From positions 124,001 to 188,000 of the forward strand of contig CAWDAQ010000002.1 of assembly GCA_963800325.1 (NCBI GenBank): 64,000 bases of DNA, read 5' to 3'. Below the pieces are notes generated by a model, which worked only from the letters and a program-made list of their open reading frames with translations, did not search any database and was not told the origin of the DNA. Positions 1-8,225 of the stretch are shown piece by piece (within the stretch, counting starts at the first letter, position 1; each line of letters begins with the position of its first letter). The translations under genes were made by a program, and so were the position numbers. The DNA is from CAWDAQ01 sp963800325 (GTDB lineage Bacteria > Actinomycetota > Actinomycetes > Actinomycetales > Dermatophilaceae).

Positions 1-547
1 GGTAGCCCTTGTCGTTCGCGTCGGACTGCAGCGGGCTCCCCGGGTCGGTGACGACGACGACGTGCCGGGCCGTGTCGAGCCCGGCGTCGGCGAACGCCTG
101 CTCGAACGCGCGGCGCTGGCTGTCGGTCTCGACGGTCGAGCCGGACTTGCTCGAGACGACGACCACGGTCTTCTCGAGGTCGGTGACCGCCTCGCGGACG
201 ACGTCGGGGTGGGAGGAGTCGAGCACGACGAGCGGCACGCCGTCGGTCGCGCAGATGACCTCGGGGGCGAGCGAGGAGCCGCCCATGCCGCAGAGCACGA
301 CGCGGGTGATCCCGTCCGCCCTCAGGTCGGCGCGCAGCGCGGCGACCTCGGCGGCGATCGGACGGGCCCGGGCGGCGAGGTCGACCCAGCCGAGGCGGAC
401 CGAGGCCTCGGACTGGGCGTCCTCACCCCACAGCGTCGGGTCCTGGGCGAAGATGCCGCCCGCGACGCCGTCGGCGACGAGACGGGGGACGGTCTCGGCG
501 ACGGCGTCGGCCGCCGCCCCGGAGGCGGCGACGGAGACGGCCGTCAC
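1..547 (-). CDS. pgi: Glucose-6-phosphate isomerase, 3' part missing (runs off the window)
   Basis: Only the first 182 codons are in the window. The enzyme interconverts glucose 6-phosphate and fructose 6-phosphate in the cytoplasm. The visible part holds the two sugar-phosphate-binding signatures: GMGGSSLAPE near residues 87-96 and SSKSGSTVET further on, the SIS-type loops of the family. The GTG start at 547 overlaps the tal stop in a GTGA, so it is the fourth visible member of the tkt-tal-pgi transcription unit. The long N-terminal extension before the first loop fits the large actinobacterial form. The C-terminal catalytic residues cannot be seen, so completeness is unknown. Confidence 0.9.
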   Translation of the reverse strand, partial: MTAVSVAASGAAADAVAETVPRLVADGVAGGIFAQDPTLWGEDAQSEASVRLGWVDLAARARPIAAEVAALRADLRADGITRVVLCGMGGSSLAPEVICATDGVPLVVLDSSHPDVVREAVTDLEKTVVVVSSKSGSTVETDSQRRAFEQAFADAGLDTARHVVVVTDPGSPLQSDANDKGY

Positions 548-1659
548 CTGGGGGCCTTCGCGAGCTCGCTGCGCACGCCGTCGAGCAGCTCCTCCCAGGA
601 GGCCTCGAACTTCTCGACGCCCTCCTTCTCGAGCTGCGCGGTGACGTCGGCGTAGGAGATCCCGATCTGCTCGAGCGCGTCGAGGAGCTCGGCGGCCTCG
701 GCGTAGCGGTCGGTGACGGTGTCACCGGTGACGTCGGCGTGGTCGGCGACCGCGAGCAGCGTCTTCTCCGGCATCGTGTTGACCGTGTTCGGGGCGACGA
801 GCTCGTCGACGTACATCGTGTCCGGGTAGTCCGGGTTCTTCACGCCGGTCGAGGCCCAGAGCGGGCGCTGGGCGTGGGCGCCGTCGTCGGCGAGGTTGGT
901 CCAGCGCGGGGTGGAGAAGACCTCCTCGGACGCCTGGTAGGCCAGCCGCGCGTTCGCGATCGCCGCGCGACCCTTGAGGGCGGTGGCCTCGTCGGTGCCG
1001 ATGGCGTCCAGCCGCTTGTCGACCTCGGCGTCGACCCGGGAGACGAAGAACGAGGCGACGGACTCGATCGCGGACAGGTCCCGGCCGGCCTCGCGGGCCT
1101 GCTCGAGCCCGGTGAGGAAGGCGTTCATGACCCCGCGGTAGCGGTCGAGGGAGAAGATCAGCGTCACGTTGACGCTGATGCCCTCGGAGAGGACCTGCGT
1201 GATCGCGGGCAGCCCCTCGACGGTCGCGGGGATCTTGATGAACAGGTTGGGCCGGTCGACGGCCTCCCACAGCTTGCGCGCCTGGGCGATCGTCTCGGTC
1301 GTGTCGTGGGCGGCCCGCGGGTCGACCTCGATCGAGACCCGGCCGTCGACGCCGTCGGTCCGGTCGTAGACCGGGCGGAGGACGTCGCAGGCCTCCCGGA
1401 CGTCGTCGGTGGTGAGGTCGAACACGGCGTCGTCCACGGTCGCGCCCGCGGCGGCGAGCTCGCGCAGCTGCTCGTCGTAGGCGTCCCCCTCGGAGACGGC
1501 GCTCTGGAAGATCGTCGGGTTCGTCGTCACGCCGACGACGCCGGAGTTGTCGAGCTCGTCCTGCAGCTTGCCGGACCGGATCCGGTCACGGGAGAGGTCG
1601 TCGAGCCAGATCGAGACGCCGTTCTCGGCGAGGGCGGTGAGTGCCTTCTGGTCGGTCAT
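544..1659 (-). CDS. tal: Transaldolase
   Basis: Transfers a dihydroxyacetone unit between sedoheptulose 7-phosphate and glyceraldehyde 3-phosphate in the non-oxidative pentose phosphate pathway. The 371-residue protein has WLDDLSRDRIRSG at 18-30, the TTNPTIF loop at 45-51 and FIKIPAT at 140-146, whose lysine 142 should form the Schiff base. The length matches the actinobacterial Tal subfamily. The ATG is one base after the tkt stop and the stop overlaps the pgi GTG by four bases, so the three are very probably co-transcribed and translationally coupled. The order tkt-tal next to ctaB is also seen in Mycobacterium (Rv1447c-Rv1451 region). Confidence 0.96.
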   Translation of the reverse strand: MTDQKALTALAENGVSIWLDDLSRDRIRSGKLQDELDNSGVVGVTTNPTIFQSAVSEGDAYDEQLRELAAAGATVDDAVFDLTTDDVREACDVLRPVYDRTDGVDGRVSIEVDPRAAHDTTETIAQARKLWEAVDRPNLFIKIPATVEGLPAITQVLSEGISVNVTLIFSLDRYRGVMNAFLTGLEQAREAGRDLSAIESVASFFVSRVDAEVDKRLDAIGTDEATALKGRAAIANARLAYQASEEVFSTPRWTNLADDGAHAQRPLWASTGVKNPDYPDTMYVDELVAPNTVNTMPEKTLLAVADHADVTGDTVTDRYAEAAELLDALEQIGISYADVTAQLEKEGVEKFEASWEELLDGVRSELAKAPR

Positions 1660-1660
1660 G

Positions 1661-3925
1661 TCAGTCCTCCTTCTGCGCGGCGCTCTTGGCCGCCGTCGAG
1701 GTGTCGGTGGTGGTGTCGGTGGTGAGGGTCGTCCGCTTTCGGGGGGCGGTCGCGGTGACCTCGGGGACCCCGGTGCCGCGCGCGGCGGCGGAGGAGGCGC
1801 CGACGGCCTCGACGACCGCCTCCGCGGTGATGCCGAACTCGCGGTAGAGCGTCTCGTAGTCGGCGGAGGCGCCGAAGTGCTCGAGGCTGACGCACCGGCC
1901 GGAGTCGCCGACGACGTCGTGCCAGCCCATGGCGACGCCCGCCTCGACGCTGACGCGGACGCGGACCTCGGGCGGCAGCACCTCGTCCTGGTAGGACGGG
2001 TCCTGCTGCTCGAACCACTCGCGGCACGGCATCGAGACGACCCGGGTCGAGGTGCCGTCGGCCTCGAGGCGCTCGCGGGCCTCGAGCGCGATCGGGACCT
2101 CGGAGCCGGTGGCGACGATGATCGCGTCGAGCGAGTCCCCGGAGCCGTCGGCGAGGACGTAGGCCCCGCGGGCGACCCCGTCGGTGGAGGCGACCTTCGA
2201 CCGGTCCAGCGTCGGGACCTTCTGCCGGGTCAGCGCCAGCGCCGCGGTGGTCCGGTTGCGGAGCACGGCCTCCCACGCGGCGGCGGTCTCGTTGGCGTCG
2301 GCCGGGCGGACGACGTCGAGGCCCGGGATCGCGCGCAGCGCCGCGAGGTGCTCGACCGGCTGGTGGGTCGGGCCGTCCTCGCCGAGTCCGATCGAGTCGT
2401 GGGTCCACACGTAGGTGACGGGCAGCTGCTGGAGCGCGGCGAGCCGGACGGCGGGACGCATGTAGTCCGAGAAGACGAGGAAGGTGCCGCCGTAGGGGCG
2501 GGTGAGTCCCTCGAGGGCGATCCCGTTGAGCGTCATGCCCATCGCGTGCTCGCGGATCCCGAAGTGCAGCGTGCGGCCGTAGGGGTTGCCGGGGAACTTC
2601 TCGGTCTGCTTCGAGGTGGGGACGAAGGAGGGGACGCCCTCCATCGTCGTGTTGTTCGAGCCGGCGAGGTCCGCGGACCCGCCCCACAGCTCGGGCAGCA
2701 CGTCGGCGAGGGCGCTGAGGACGTCACCGGAGGCGGCCCGGGTCGCCATCCCCTTCTCGAGGTCGGTGTCGAAGGTGGGGATGGCGTCGTGCAGGCCCTC
2801 GGGGAGCCTCTCGGCGCGGAGCCGCTCGAGCAGCTTCGCCTGCTCGGGGTTGGCCGCCTGCCACGTGGCCAGGGCGGAGTCCCACTCGCGGTGCGCCGCG
2901 GCGCCGCGCTCGCCGACACCGCGGGTGTGCTCGATGACCGCGTCCTCGACGGCGAACGACTTCTCGGGGTCGAACCCGAGCAGCTCCTTGGTCTGGGCGA
3001 CCTCGTCCTCGCCGAGCGCGGAGCCGTGGGCCGACCCGGTGTTCTGCTTGGTCGGGGCGGGCCAGGCGATGATCGTGTGGAGCACGACCATGGTGGGCCG
3101 GTCCGAGCCGCGGGACCCCTCGAGCGCGGCCAGGAGGGCGTCGACGTCCTCGACGTACCCCTCACCGTCGCCGCCGTGGCGCCAGTCGACGTCGACGACG
3201 TTCCAGCCGTAGGCCTCGTAGCGCTTGCCGACGTCCTCGCTGAAGGAGATGTCGGTGTCGTCCTCGATCGAGATCTGGTTCGCGTCGTAGAGGACGGTGA
3301 GGTTGCCGAGCTCCTGGTGACCGGCGAGCGAGGAGGCCTCGGAGCTCACGCCCTCCATGAGGTCACCGTCGGAGGCGACCACCCAGACGTGGTGGTCGAA
3401 CGGGCTCTCGCCGGGGGCGGCGTCGGGGTCGAGCATGCCGCGCTGGCGGCGCTGGGCCATGGCCATGCCGACCGCGGAGGCCATGCCCGAGCCGAGCGGG
3501 CCCGTCGTGATCTCGATGCCCGGGGTGTGGTGGACCTCGGGGTGGCCGGGGGTCTTCGACCCCCAGGTGCGCAGCGCCGCGAGGTCGTCGATCTCGAGGC
3601 CGTAGCCCGAGAGGTAGAGCTGGATGTACTGGGTGAGGCTGGAGTGCCCGCAGGAGAGGACGAACCGGTCCCGGCCGAGCCAGGTCGGGTCGGCCGGGTC
3701 GTGGCGCATGACCTGCTGGTAGAGCAGGTACGCCGCCGGCGCGAGGCTCATCGCGGTCCCGGGGTGGCCGCTCCCGCACTTCTGGACCGCGTCGGCCGCG
3801 AGGACGCGGACGGTGTCGACGGCGCGGACGTCGAGGTCGGTCCAGCCGGCCTTGTCGGCGACGGGTCGGCTGAGGGTCGAGGAGCGGGCTGCTGTAGCGG
3901 AGTCCGGGGAGTTCGTCGTGGTCAC
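1661..3925 (-). CDS. tkt: Transketolase
   Basis: Thiamine-diphosphate enzyme of the pentose phosphate pathway, 754 residues. The N-terminal domain carries GSGHPGTAMSLAP and the TPP motif beginning SDGDLMEG and ending near NQISI; the middle domain carries the GEDGPTHQP loop. The GTG at 3925 is chosen because AGAGGG lies 8 bases upstream and the protein then begins VTTTNSPDS, as in related enzymes; an in-frame start at 3976 would add 17 atypical residues. The last 35 or so residues are a Thr/Ala/Lys-rich low-complexity tail beyond the normal end of the family, probably disordered. First gene of the tkt-tal-pgi unit. Confidence 0.96.
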   Translation of the reverse strand: MTTTNSPDSATAARSSTLSRPVADKAGWTDLDVRAVDTVRVLAADAVQKCGSGHPGTAMSLAPAAYLLYQQVMRHDPADPTWLGRDRFVLSCGHSSLTQYIQLYLSGYGLEIDDLAALRTWGSKTPGHPEVHHTPGIEITTGPLGSGMASAVGMAMAQRRQRGMLDPDAAPGESPFDHHVWVVASDGDLMEGVSSEASSLAGHQELGNLTVLYDANQISIEDDTDISFSEDVGKRYEAYGWNVVDVDWRHGGDGEGYVEDVDALLAALEGSRGSDRPTMVVLHTIIAWPAPTKQNTGSAHGSALGEDEVAQTKELLGFDPEKSFAVEDAVIEHTRGVGERGAAAHREWDSALATWQAANPEQAKLLERLRAERLPEGLHDAIPTFDTDLEKGMATRAASGDVLSALADVLPELWGGSADLAGSNNTTMEGVPSFVPTSKQTEKFPGNPYGRTLHFGIREHAMGMTLNGIALEGLTRPYGGTFLVFSDYMRPAVRLAALQQLPVTYVWTHDSIGLGEDGPTHQPVEHLAALRAIPGLDVVRPADANETAAAWEAVLRNRTTAALALTRQKVPTLDRSKVASTDGVARGAYVLADGSGDSLDAIIVATGSEVPIALEARERLEADGTSTRVVSMPCREWFEQQDPSYQDEVLPPEVRVRVSVEAGVAMGWHDVVGDSGRCVSLEHFGASADYETLYREFGITAEAVVEAVGASSAAARGTGVPEVTATAPRKRTTLTTDTTTDTSTAAKSAAQKED

Positions 3926-3988
3926 GTCTGCCCTCTCTGTCGGCTCGGCGACCTCGTGGCCACCGGGGGGTGTCACGGCACGTCGGCC

Positions 3989-3994
3989 ACACTA
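3989..3994 (-). promoter_or_regulatory. Probable -10 element of tkt
   Basis: TAGTGT on the minus strand, about 64 bases before the tkt GTG, matches the TANNNT form seen before many genes here. It would give a leader of roughly 58 bases that includes the AGAGGG ribosome-binding site. Confidence 0.4.
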
Positions 3995-4172
3995 TCCAAG
4001 ACCGTGACCCACGTCGCATCGCACCCTTCGCGGGCACCGGGCGGGCCTCCGGCCGCGTGCGGTGCCGCCGGGGCGGCCCGGCGGGCCGGGCTCGGATCCG
4101 GTCCCGGATCACGCGCTCGCCGGCGCCCGCCACGTGGGGGCGGGGGTGCGCTGATGCCTCTGCGGTCAGCGA

Positions 4173-4178
4173 TAGACT
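4173..4178 (+). promoter_or_regulatory. Probable -10 element of ctaB
   Basis: GATAGACT upstream of ctaB contains the TANNNT hexamer TAGACT; the start codon lies about 95 bases downstream and has its own ribosome-binding site (GAGGGGA at 4261). Confidence 0.4.
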
Positions 4179-4272
4179 GCCCGCGACGTATTCCGTCCGG
4201 CCCGTCACCCACCCGATGCCCACCCGATCCCGTGGGGAGCCGGACCCACCCGAGCCGACCGAGGGGACCCGC

Positions 4273-5217
4273 GTGACCACAGTCGAGTCGACGCGCGGCC
4301 TCGCGGCGTCGAGGAGGCCGGGCTGGCGCGGTCGGCTCGCGGCCTACGTCGCGCTGACGAAGCCGAGGATCATCGAGCTCCTCCTCGTCACCACCGTGCC
4401 GGTGATGTTCCTCGCCGAGGGCGGCATCCCCTCGCTCGCCCTCATCGCCGCGACCCTCGTCGGCGGGACGCTGAGCGCCGGTGCCGCGAACACCCTCAAC
4501 ATGTACCTCGACCGGGACATCGACGCGGTCATGCACCGGACGAGCTCGCGGCCGCTGGTCACCGGCGAGGTGAGCCCGCGTGCGGCGCTGCTGTTCGGGA
4601 TCGCGCTCGCCGCGGGCTCGACCGCCTGGCTCGCGGTCCTCGTCAACCCGCTGTCGGGAGCGCTCGCCCTCGGCGCGCTGCTGTTCTACGTCCTCGGCTA
4701 CACGATGCTCCTCAAGCGGCGGACCTCCCAGAACATCGTCTGGGGCGGCGCCGCCGGGTGCATGCCGGTCCTCATCGGCTGGTCGGCCGTGACCGGGTCG
4801 CTGAGCTGGTCGGCCGGGGTGCTGTTCCTCCTCATCTTCTTCTGGACCCCGCCGCACTACTGGCCGCTGTCGATGCGGTTCCGTGACGACTACGCCAGCG
4901 CCGGGGTGCCGATGCTGCCGGTCGTCGAGGAGGTCGTCACCGTCGGCCGGCGGATCGCCCGCTACTCCTGGGTCATGGTCGCGACCTCGCTCGCCCTCGT
5001 CCCGGTGGCCGGGATGGGCTGGCTGTACCTCGCGACCGCGCTGCTCGCCGGAGGCGCCTTCCTCCTCGAGGCCCACCGGCTGCTGCGCGCCGCCCGGGCG
5101 GACGCACCGCAGCGGGTGCTGCGGCCGATGCGGCTGTTCCACTACTCGATCACGTACGTGACGCTCGTCTTCCTCGCGGTCGCGCTCGACCCGCTGCTCC
5201 ACCTGCCGCTCGGCTGA
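4273..5217 (+). CDS. ctaB: Protoheme IX farnesyltransferase (heme O synthase)
   Basis: Polytopic membrane prenyltransferase that attaches farnesyl to heme B, giving heme O for cytochrome aa3 oxidase. The 314-residue protein has the UbiA-family signatures: TKPRIIELLL near the N-terminus, NMYLDRDIDAVMHRT with the aspartates that bind Mg-diphosphate, and FFWTPPHYWPLS in the second half. GTG at 4273 is chosen because GAGGGGA lies 6 bases upstream and the length then matches the family. It converges on the heme A synthase gene, so both heme A steps are side by side, as in many actinobacteria. The two are separated by a duplicated palindromic element. Confidence 0.96.
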   Translation: MTTVESTRGLAASRRPGWRGRLAAYVALTKPRIIELLLVTTVPVMFLAEGGIPSLALIAATLVGGTLSAGAANTLNMYLDRDIDAVMHRTSSRPLVTGEVSPRAALLFGIALAAGSTAWLAVLVNPLSGALALGALLFYVLGYTMLLKRRTSQNIVWGGAAGCMPVLIGWSAVTGSLSWSAGVLFLLIFFWTPPHYWPLSMRFRDDYASAGVPMLPVVEEVVTVGRRIARYSWVMVATSLALVPVAGMGWLYLATALLAGGAFLLEAHRLLRAARADAPQRVLRPMRLFHYSITYVTLVFLAVALDPLLHLPLG

Positions 5218-5241
5218 GCACGCCCCTGAGGCGCCCCGCCT

Positions 5242-5353
5242 GCGTCCGCACGGATGGTCGCCGGGGTGCCGACCCTGCGGACGTTGTGGGTAGGTGACCG
5301 GTGGCGTCCGCACGGATGGTCGCCGGGGTGCCGACCCTGCGGACGTTGTGGGT
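5242..5353. repeat. Two tandem 50-bp copies of a palindromic intergenic element
   Basis: Copies at 5242-5291 and 5304-5353 are identical over 50 bases and separated by 12 bases (62-base period). Each contains outer arms CGTCCGCA and TGCGGACG and inner arms GGTCG and CGACC, so each can fold into a hairpin on either strand. The pair lies between the convergent ends of ctaB and ctaA, a position typical of bidirectional terminators or REP/BIME-like dispersed repeats. No other copy was noticed in this window. Confidence 0.8.
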
Positions 5354-5366
5354 GGTTGGCGCGCCT

Positions 5367-6389
5367 CTACGTCGTGGCGGCCGAGGACGGCGTGGACGGC
5401 GTGGAGGGGGAGGGCCTCCCGAGCGCGACGAGACCGGCGACGAGCGAGACGACGAGCAGGCAGGCCCCGAGCATGTGGGCGAGCACGAGCAGCTCGGGCA
5501 GCCCGGTGAGGTACTGGGTGTAGCCGACGGCCCCCTGGGCGAGGGTGACGCCGAGGACGAGCCCCCACGCCCGGGCCGGGCGCGCGGTGGCACCGGTGAG
5601 GCGGGCGGCGAGCCACACCGCGGTGACGAGACCGGCGAAGAGCATCACGGCGTCGGCGTGGAGCCACGAGATGGTGCGGGGGTCGAAGCCGAACCGGGCG
5701 GGGGCGTCGGCGTCCCCGGAGTGCGGTCCCGAGCCGGTGACGACCGTCCCGAGGACGAGGACGACGCCGCCGAGACCCGTGCAGACGAGCGCGACCCGCC
5801 GGACGAGGATCGGGACGACGGGCTCCCGGGGGCCGGGAGGTTCCCCGGAGCGGAGCCAGAGCAGCGTCGCGGACGCGACGAGCAGCATCGAGACGAGGAA
5901 GTGGGCCGAGACGATCACCGGGCTGAGCCCGGTGAGCACGGCGACACCGCCGATGACGGCCTGCGACGCGACGCCGAGGAGGACGACCGCGGCCGGCACG
6001 AGCAGGTCCCGCCGGCGGGCCCCCCAGCGCCACACCGCGACGACCGAGAGGATCGCGGCGATCGAGACCACCGACGTCAGGGTGCGGTTGCCGAACTCGA
6101 TGTACTTGTGGAAGCCCTCGGCCTGCTCCCGGACGGGCACGTAGGACCCGGGGACGCACTGCGGCCAGTCGGGGCAGCCCAGGCCGCTCCCGGTGAGCCG
6201 GACCAGGCCGCCGGTGAGGACGATCCCGACCTCGACGAGGAGGTTGGCGAGCAGCACGCCGCGCAGCCACGGGTGCGGGGTCCGGGCCGTCCCGGTGCTG
6301 CCGCCGGGGGCGGGAGACGCGTCGCCGCCGGGGGAGACGCTCGGGTCCCGCGAGTCGCTGCCGGCGGCGGGACGGGCGGTGTCGGTCAC
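5367..6389 (-). CDS. ctaA: Heme A synthase (COX15/CtaA family)
   Basis: Oxidises heme O to heme A in the cytoplasmic membrane. The 340-residue protein starts with a Ser/Gly/Pro-rich cytoplasmic segment of about 40 residues, then about eight hydrophobic helices. Family landmarks are LTGGLVRLTGSGLGCPDWPQC with its cysteine pair region, EFGNRTLTSVV (an E-x-x-x-R type segment), and the second-half counterpart HFLVSMLLV. The GTG at 6389 lies 6 bases after TACCCT, so the transcript is probably leaderless. It is the partner of ctaB and next to an ABC exporter pair, the usual actinobacterial arrangement. Confidence 0.93.
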   Translation of the reverse strand: MTDTARPAAGSDSRDPSVSPGGDASPAPGGSTGTARTPHPWLRGVLLANLLVEVGIVLTGGLVRLTGSGLGCPDWPQCVPGSYVPVREQAEGFHKYIEFGNRTLTSVVSIAAILSVVAVWRWGARRRDLLVPAAVVLLGVASQAVIGGVAVLTGLSPVIVSAHFLVSMLLVASATLLWLRSGEPPGPREPVVPILVRRVALVCTGLGGVVLVLGTVVTGSGPHSGDADAPARFGFDPRTISWLHADAVMLFAGLVTAVWLAARLTGATARPARAWGLVLGVTLAQGAVGYTQYLTGLPELLVLAHMLGACLLVVSLVAGLVALGRPSPSTPSTPSSAATT

Positions 6390-6395
6390 CCCAGC

Positions 6396-6401
6396 AGGGT
6401 A
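6396..6401 (-). promoter_or_regulatory. -10 element of leaderless ctaA
   Basis: TACCCT followed by exactly 6 bases and the GTG start; no Shine-Dalgarno sequence is present. Confidence 0.6.
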
Positions 6402-6445
6402 CGTCGCCGGCCCTCCGCCCGACGGCCGGCGCCGGTTCGCCCGGC

Positions 6446-7189
6446 TCAGTCACTCCACCGGAACGTCCGGGCGGCGAGGACGCTCGCGACCGCCCCCCAC
6501 GCGAGCAGGACGAGCCACGCGTGCAGCGGGAGCGCCGCCCCGTCGAGGGTCGCCCGGAGCCCGTCGCCGAGGGCGCCGGACGGCAGCAGCCGGGCGAGGT
6601 GGGCCAGGGGCGTCGGCAGCTCGCTGCTCGGCAGCAGCAGCCCGAGCCCGAGCAACAGCACCCACACGAGGTTGGCGACGGCGAGCACCGCCTCGGCGCG
6701 CAGGCTCCCGGCGAGCAGCATCGCGAGCGCGACGAACGCCCAGCTGCCGAGCAGGGCCGTCACCACCGCGGCGGGCGCCCCGGGCCACGTGGGGTCCCAG
6801 CCGACGGCGAGGCCGACCCCGACGAGCGCGACGGTCTGGACGACCTCGACGGCGAGGACCGCGAGGGCCTTGCCGAGCAGGAGCCCGGACCGGCCGAGGG
6901 GACTGACCCCGAGCAGGCGGAGCACCCCGTAGCGGCGGTCGAAGCCGGTGGTGATCGCCTGCCCGGTGAACGCGGTCGAGACGACGGCGAGCGCGAGGGC
7001 GCCGGGCACGGCGACGTCGACCCGTGGGCCCGGGCCGAGGTGGGGGACCGAGGCGTAGGTGAGCGCGAGGAGCGCGAGCGCGGGCAGGAGCACCGACACG
7101 AGCAGCTGCTCCCCGTTGCGCAGCACCGTCGTCGCCTCGAACCGGGCCTGTGCGCGCACCCGGTCCCGGGCCGGTGCCGGGGCGCTCAC
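6446..7189 (-). CDS. ABC exporter permease (ABC-2 type)
   Basis: A 247-residue integral membrane protein with about six hydrophobic helices and no ATPase motif, of the ABC-2 permease type. The start GTG at 7189 overlaps the stop of the upstream ATPase gene (GTGA), so the two form one exporter. Substrate cannot be read from the sequence. The same pair sits between ctaA and the suf operon in other actinobacteria (Mycobacterium Rv1457c-Rv1458c are the likely counterparts), where it has been called an antibiotic-type transporter without firm evidence. A role in heme or oxidase biogenesis is possible from context only. Confidence 0.85.
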   Translation of the reverse strand: MSAPAPARDRVRAQARFEATTVLRNGEQLLVSVLLPALALLALTYASVPHLGPGPRVDVAVPGALALAVVSTAFTGQAITTGFDRRYGVLRLLGVSPLGRSGLLLGKALAVLAVEVVQTVALVGVGLAVGWDPTWPGAPAAVVTALLGSWAFVALAMLLAGSLRAEAVLAVANLVWVLLLGLGLLLPSSELPTPLAHLARLLPSGALGDGLRATLDGAALPLHAWLVLLAWGAVASVLAARTFRWSD

Positions 7190-7899
7190 GCGGACCTCCG
7201 CCGGGTCCGGTCGAAGTAGAGCTCCTCGAGGGTCGAGGAGCCGGTGAGCTCGGGGACGGCGCCGTCGGCGACGACCCGGCCGCGGGCGACGATGACGACC
7301 CGGTCGGCGAGCCGCTCGGCCTCCTCGAAGGAGTGGGTGGTCACGACGACCGCGACCCCGCGGTCGCGGACCTCCGTCACGAGGTCCCACACGTCGAGCC
7401 GGGCGTGCGGGTCGAGGCCGGCGGTGGGCTCGTCGAGGAAGACGACCTCGGGCCGTCCCACGAGCGCTGCGGCGAGCGCGACCCGCTGGCGCTGGCCTCC
7501 GGACAGCCGCCGGACGGTCGTGCGCGAGAAGCCGTCGATGCCGAGCCGGGCCGCGAGCTCCCCGACCGGCTCGGGGTCGGCGTACATCGCGGCGAGGTGG
7601 CGCAGCAGCGGCAGGGGCCGGGACCCGTTGGGGAGCCCGCCGTCCTGGAGCATCACGCCCACCCGGGACCGGTGGTCGGGGCCCGCGCGCCACGGGTCGG
7701 TGCCGAGCACCCTCACGGTGCCGGAGTCGGGCCGCTGCAGGCCCTCGCAGCACTCGACCATCGTCGTCTTCCCGGCCCCGTTCGGGCCGAGGACCGCGGT
7801 GACGGCGCCGGCCTCCGCGGACCACGTGACCCCGTCGAGCGCGGTCACGTCGCCGAAGGACCTCCGCAGCTCGGAGACGACGACGGGGGCGGTGGGCAC
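7186..7899 (-). CDS. ABC exporter ATP-binding protein
   Basis: A 237-residue ATPase with Walker A GPNGAGKTT, signature LSGGQRQRV, Walker B VVFLDEPTAGLD and a switch histidine in VTTHSFEEA, the CcmA/DrrA-like class that pairs with ABC-2 permeases. The start is GTG 7899, placed 8 bases after TACACT, so the mRNA may be nearly leaderless. It is followed with a 4-base overlap by its permease. It faces away from the LuxR regulator across a 326-base gap. Confidence 0.93.
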   Translation of the reverse strand: MPTAPVVVSELRRSFGDVTALDGVTWSAEAGAVTAVLGPNGAGKTTMVECCEGLQRPDSGTVRVLGTDPWRAGPDHRSRVGVMLQDGGLPNGSRPLPLLRHLAAMYADPEPVGELAARLGIDGFSRTTVRRLSGGQRQRVALAAALVGRPEVVFLDEPTAGLDPHARLDVWDLVTEVRDRGVAVVVTTHSFEEAERLADRVVIVARGRVVADGAVPELTGSSTLEELYFDRTRRRSA

Positions 7900-7907
7900 G
7901 TCCGCCG

Positions 7908-7913
7908 AGTGTA
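7908..7913 (-). promoter_or_regulatory. -10 element of the ABC exporter operon
   Basis: TACACT on the minus strand, 8 bases before the GTG start of the ATPase; no ribosome-binding site is visible. Confidence 0.45.
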
Positions 7914-7997
7914 GGACGGCCGTCTGTGACGGGTCGGCCGGGTGCCGGCCGTGCCCGGCGGAGGCGGGGACCGGTGGGCAGATGCGGGCGGGAGGAG

Positions 7998-8055
7998 CAG
8001 GTGGGAGGAGGGGCAGGTGGGAGGAGGGGCAGGTGGGAGGAGGAGGGGCAGGGGG
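7998..8055. repeat. Purine-rich 16-bp tandem repeat
   Basis: The unit CAGGTGGGAGGAGGGG occurs at 7998-8013 and 8014-8029, with a degenerate third copy from 8030. The plus strand is almost pure purine with many GGG runs, so it could form a quadruplex or triplex. Confidence 0.8.
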
Positions 8056-8088
8056 GTGTCAGACGGGGGTGGGACAGGAGGGCGGGCG

Positions 8089-8100
8089 TGAGGTACCTCA
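8089..8100. promoter_or_regulatory. 12-bp perfect palindrome, possible operator
   Basis: TGAGGTACCTCA is a perfect palindrome. It shares the half-site TGAGGT with the interrupted palindrome 60 bases downstream, so both may bind the same regulator. Confidence 0.4.
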
Positions 8101-8159
8101 GGCGGGTCGACCGGGGCCGCGGGGCGGTGCGGGTACGGCGATCTGCCGATGTGCCCGCC

Positions 8160-8184
8160 CACCTCAGGGCGGCAGCGTGAGGTG
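8160..8184. promoter_or_regulatory. Interrupted palindrome, possible operator
   Basis: CACCTCA and TGAGGTG separated by 11 bases, lying about 40 bases before the small ORF. The half-site repeats that of the palindrome at 8089-8100. Confidence 0.4.
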
Positions 8185-8225
8185 CGTCAGCGGCCCCGCC
8201 GGGGTCGCGCCCGAGAGGAGCACCG

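Larger units (their letters stand above)
3926..4272. other. Divergent intergenic region between tkt and ctaB
   Basis: This 347-base gap holds the promoters of two divergent genes and no credible coding frame. Candidate -10 hexamers are TAGTGT for tkt (3994-3989, minus strand) and TAGACT for ctaB (4173-4178, plus strand). The ctaB leader would be about 85 bases and GC-rich. Confidence 0.5.
7900..8225. other. Divergent intergenic region with purine-rich repeats and palindromes
   Basis: This 326-base gap contains the promoter of the ABC exporter on the left, a purine-rich tandem repeat at 7998-8055, and two symmetrical elements at 8089-8100 and 8160-8184 ahead of the small ORF and LuxR gene. 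No convincing coding frame crosses it. Confidence 0.6.

Noticed and set aside
1547..4276. A 909-codon open frame on the plus strand opposite transketolase
   Set aside because: It is the antisense shadow of tkt, rich in Gly/Arg/Val/Asp, with no domain. The high GC content keeps such frames open.
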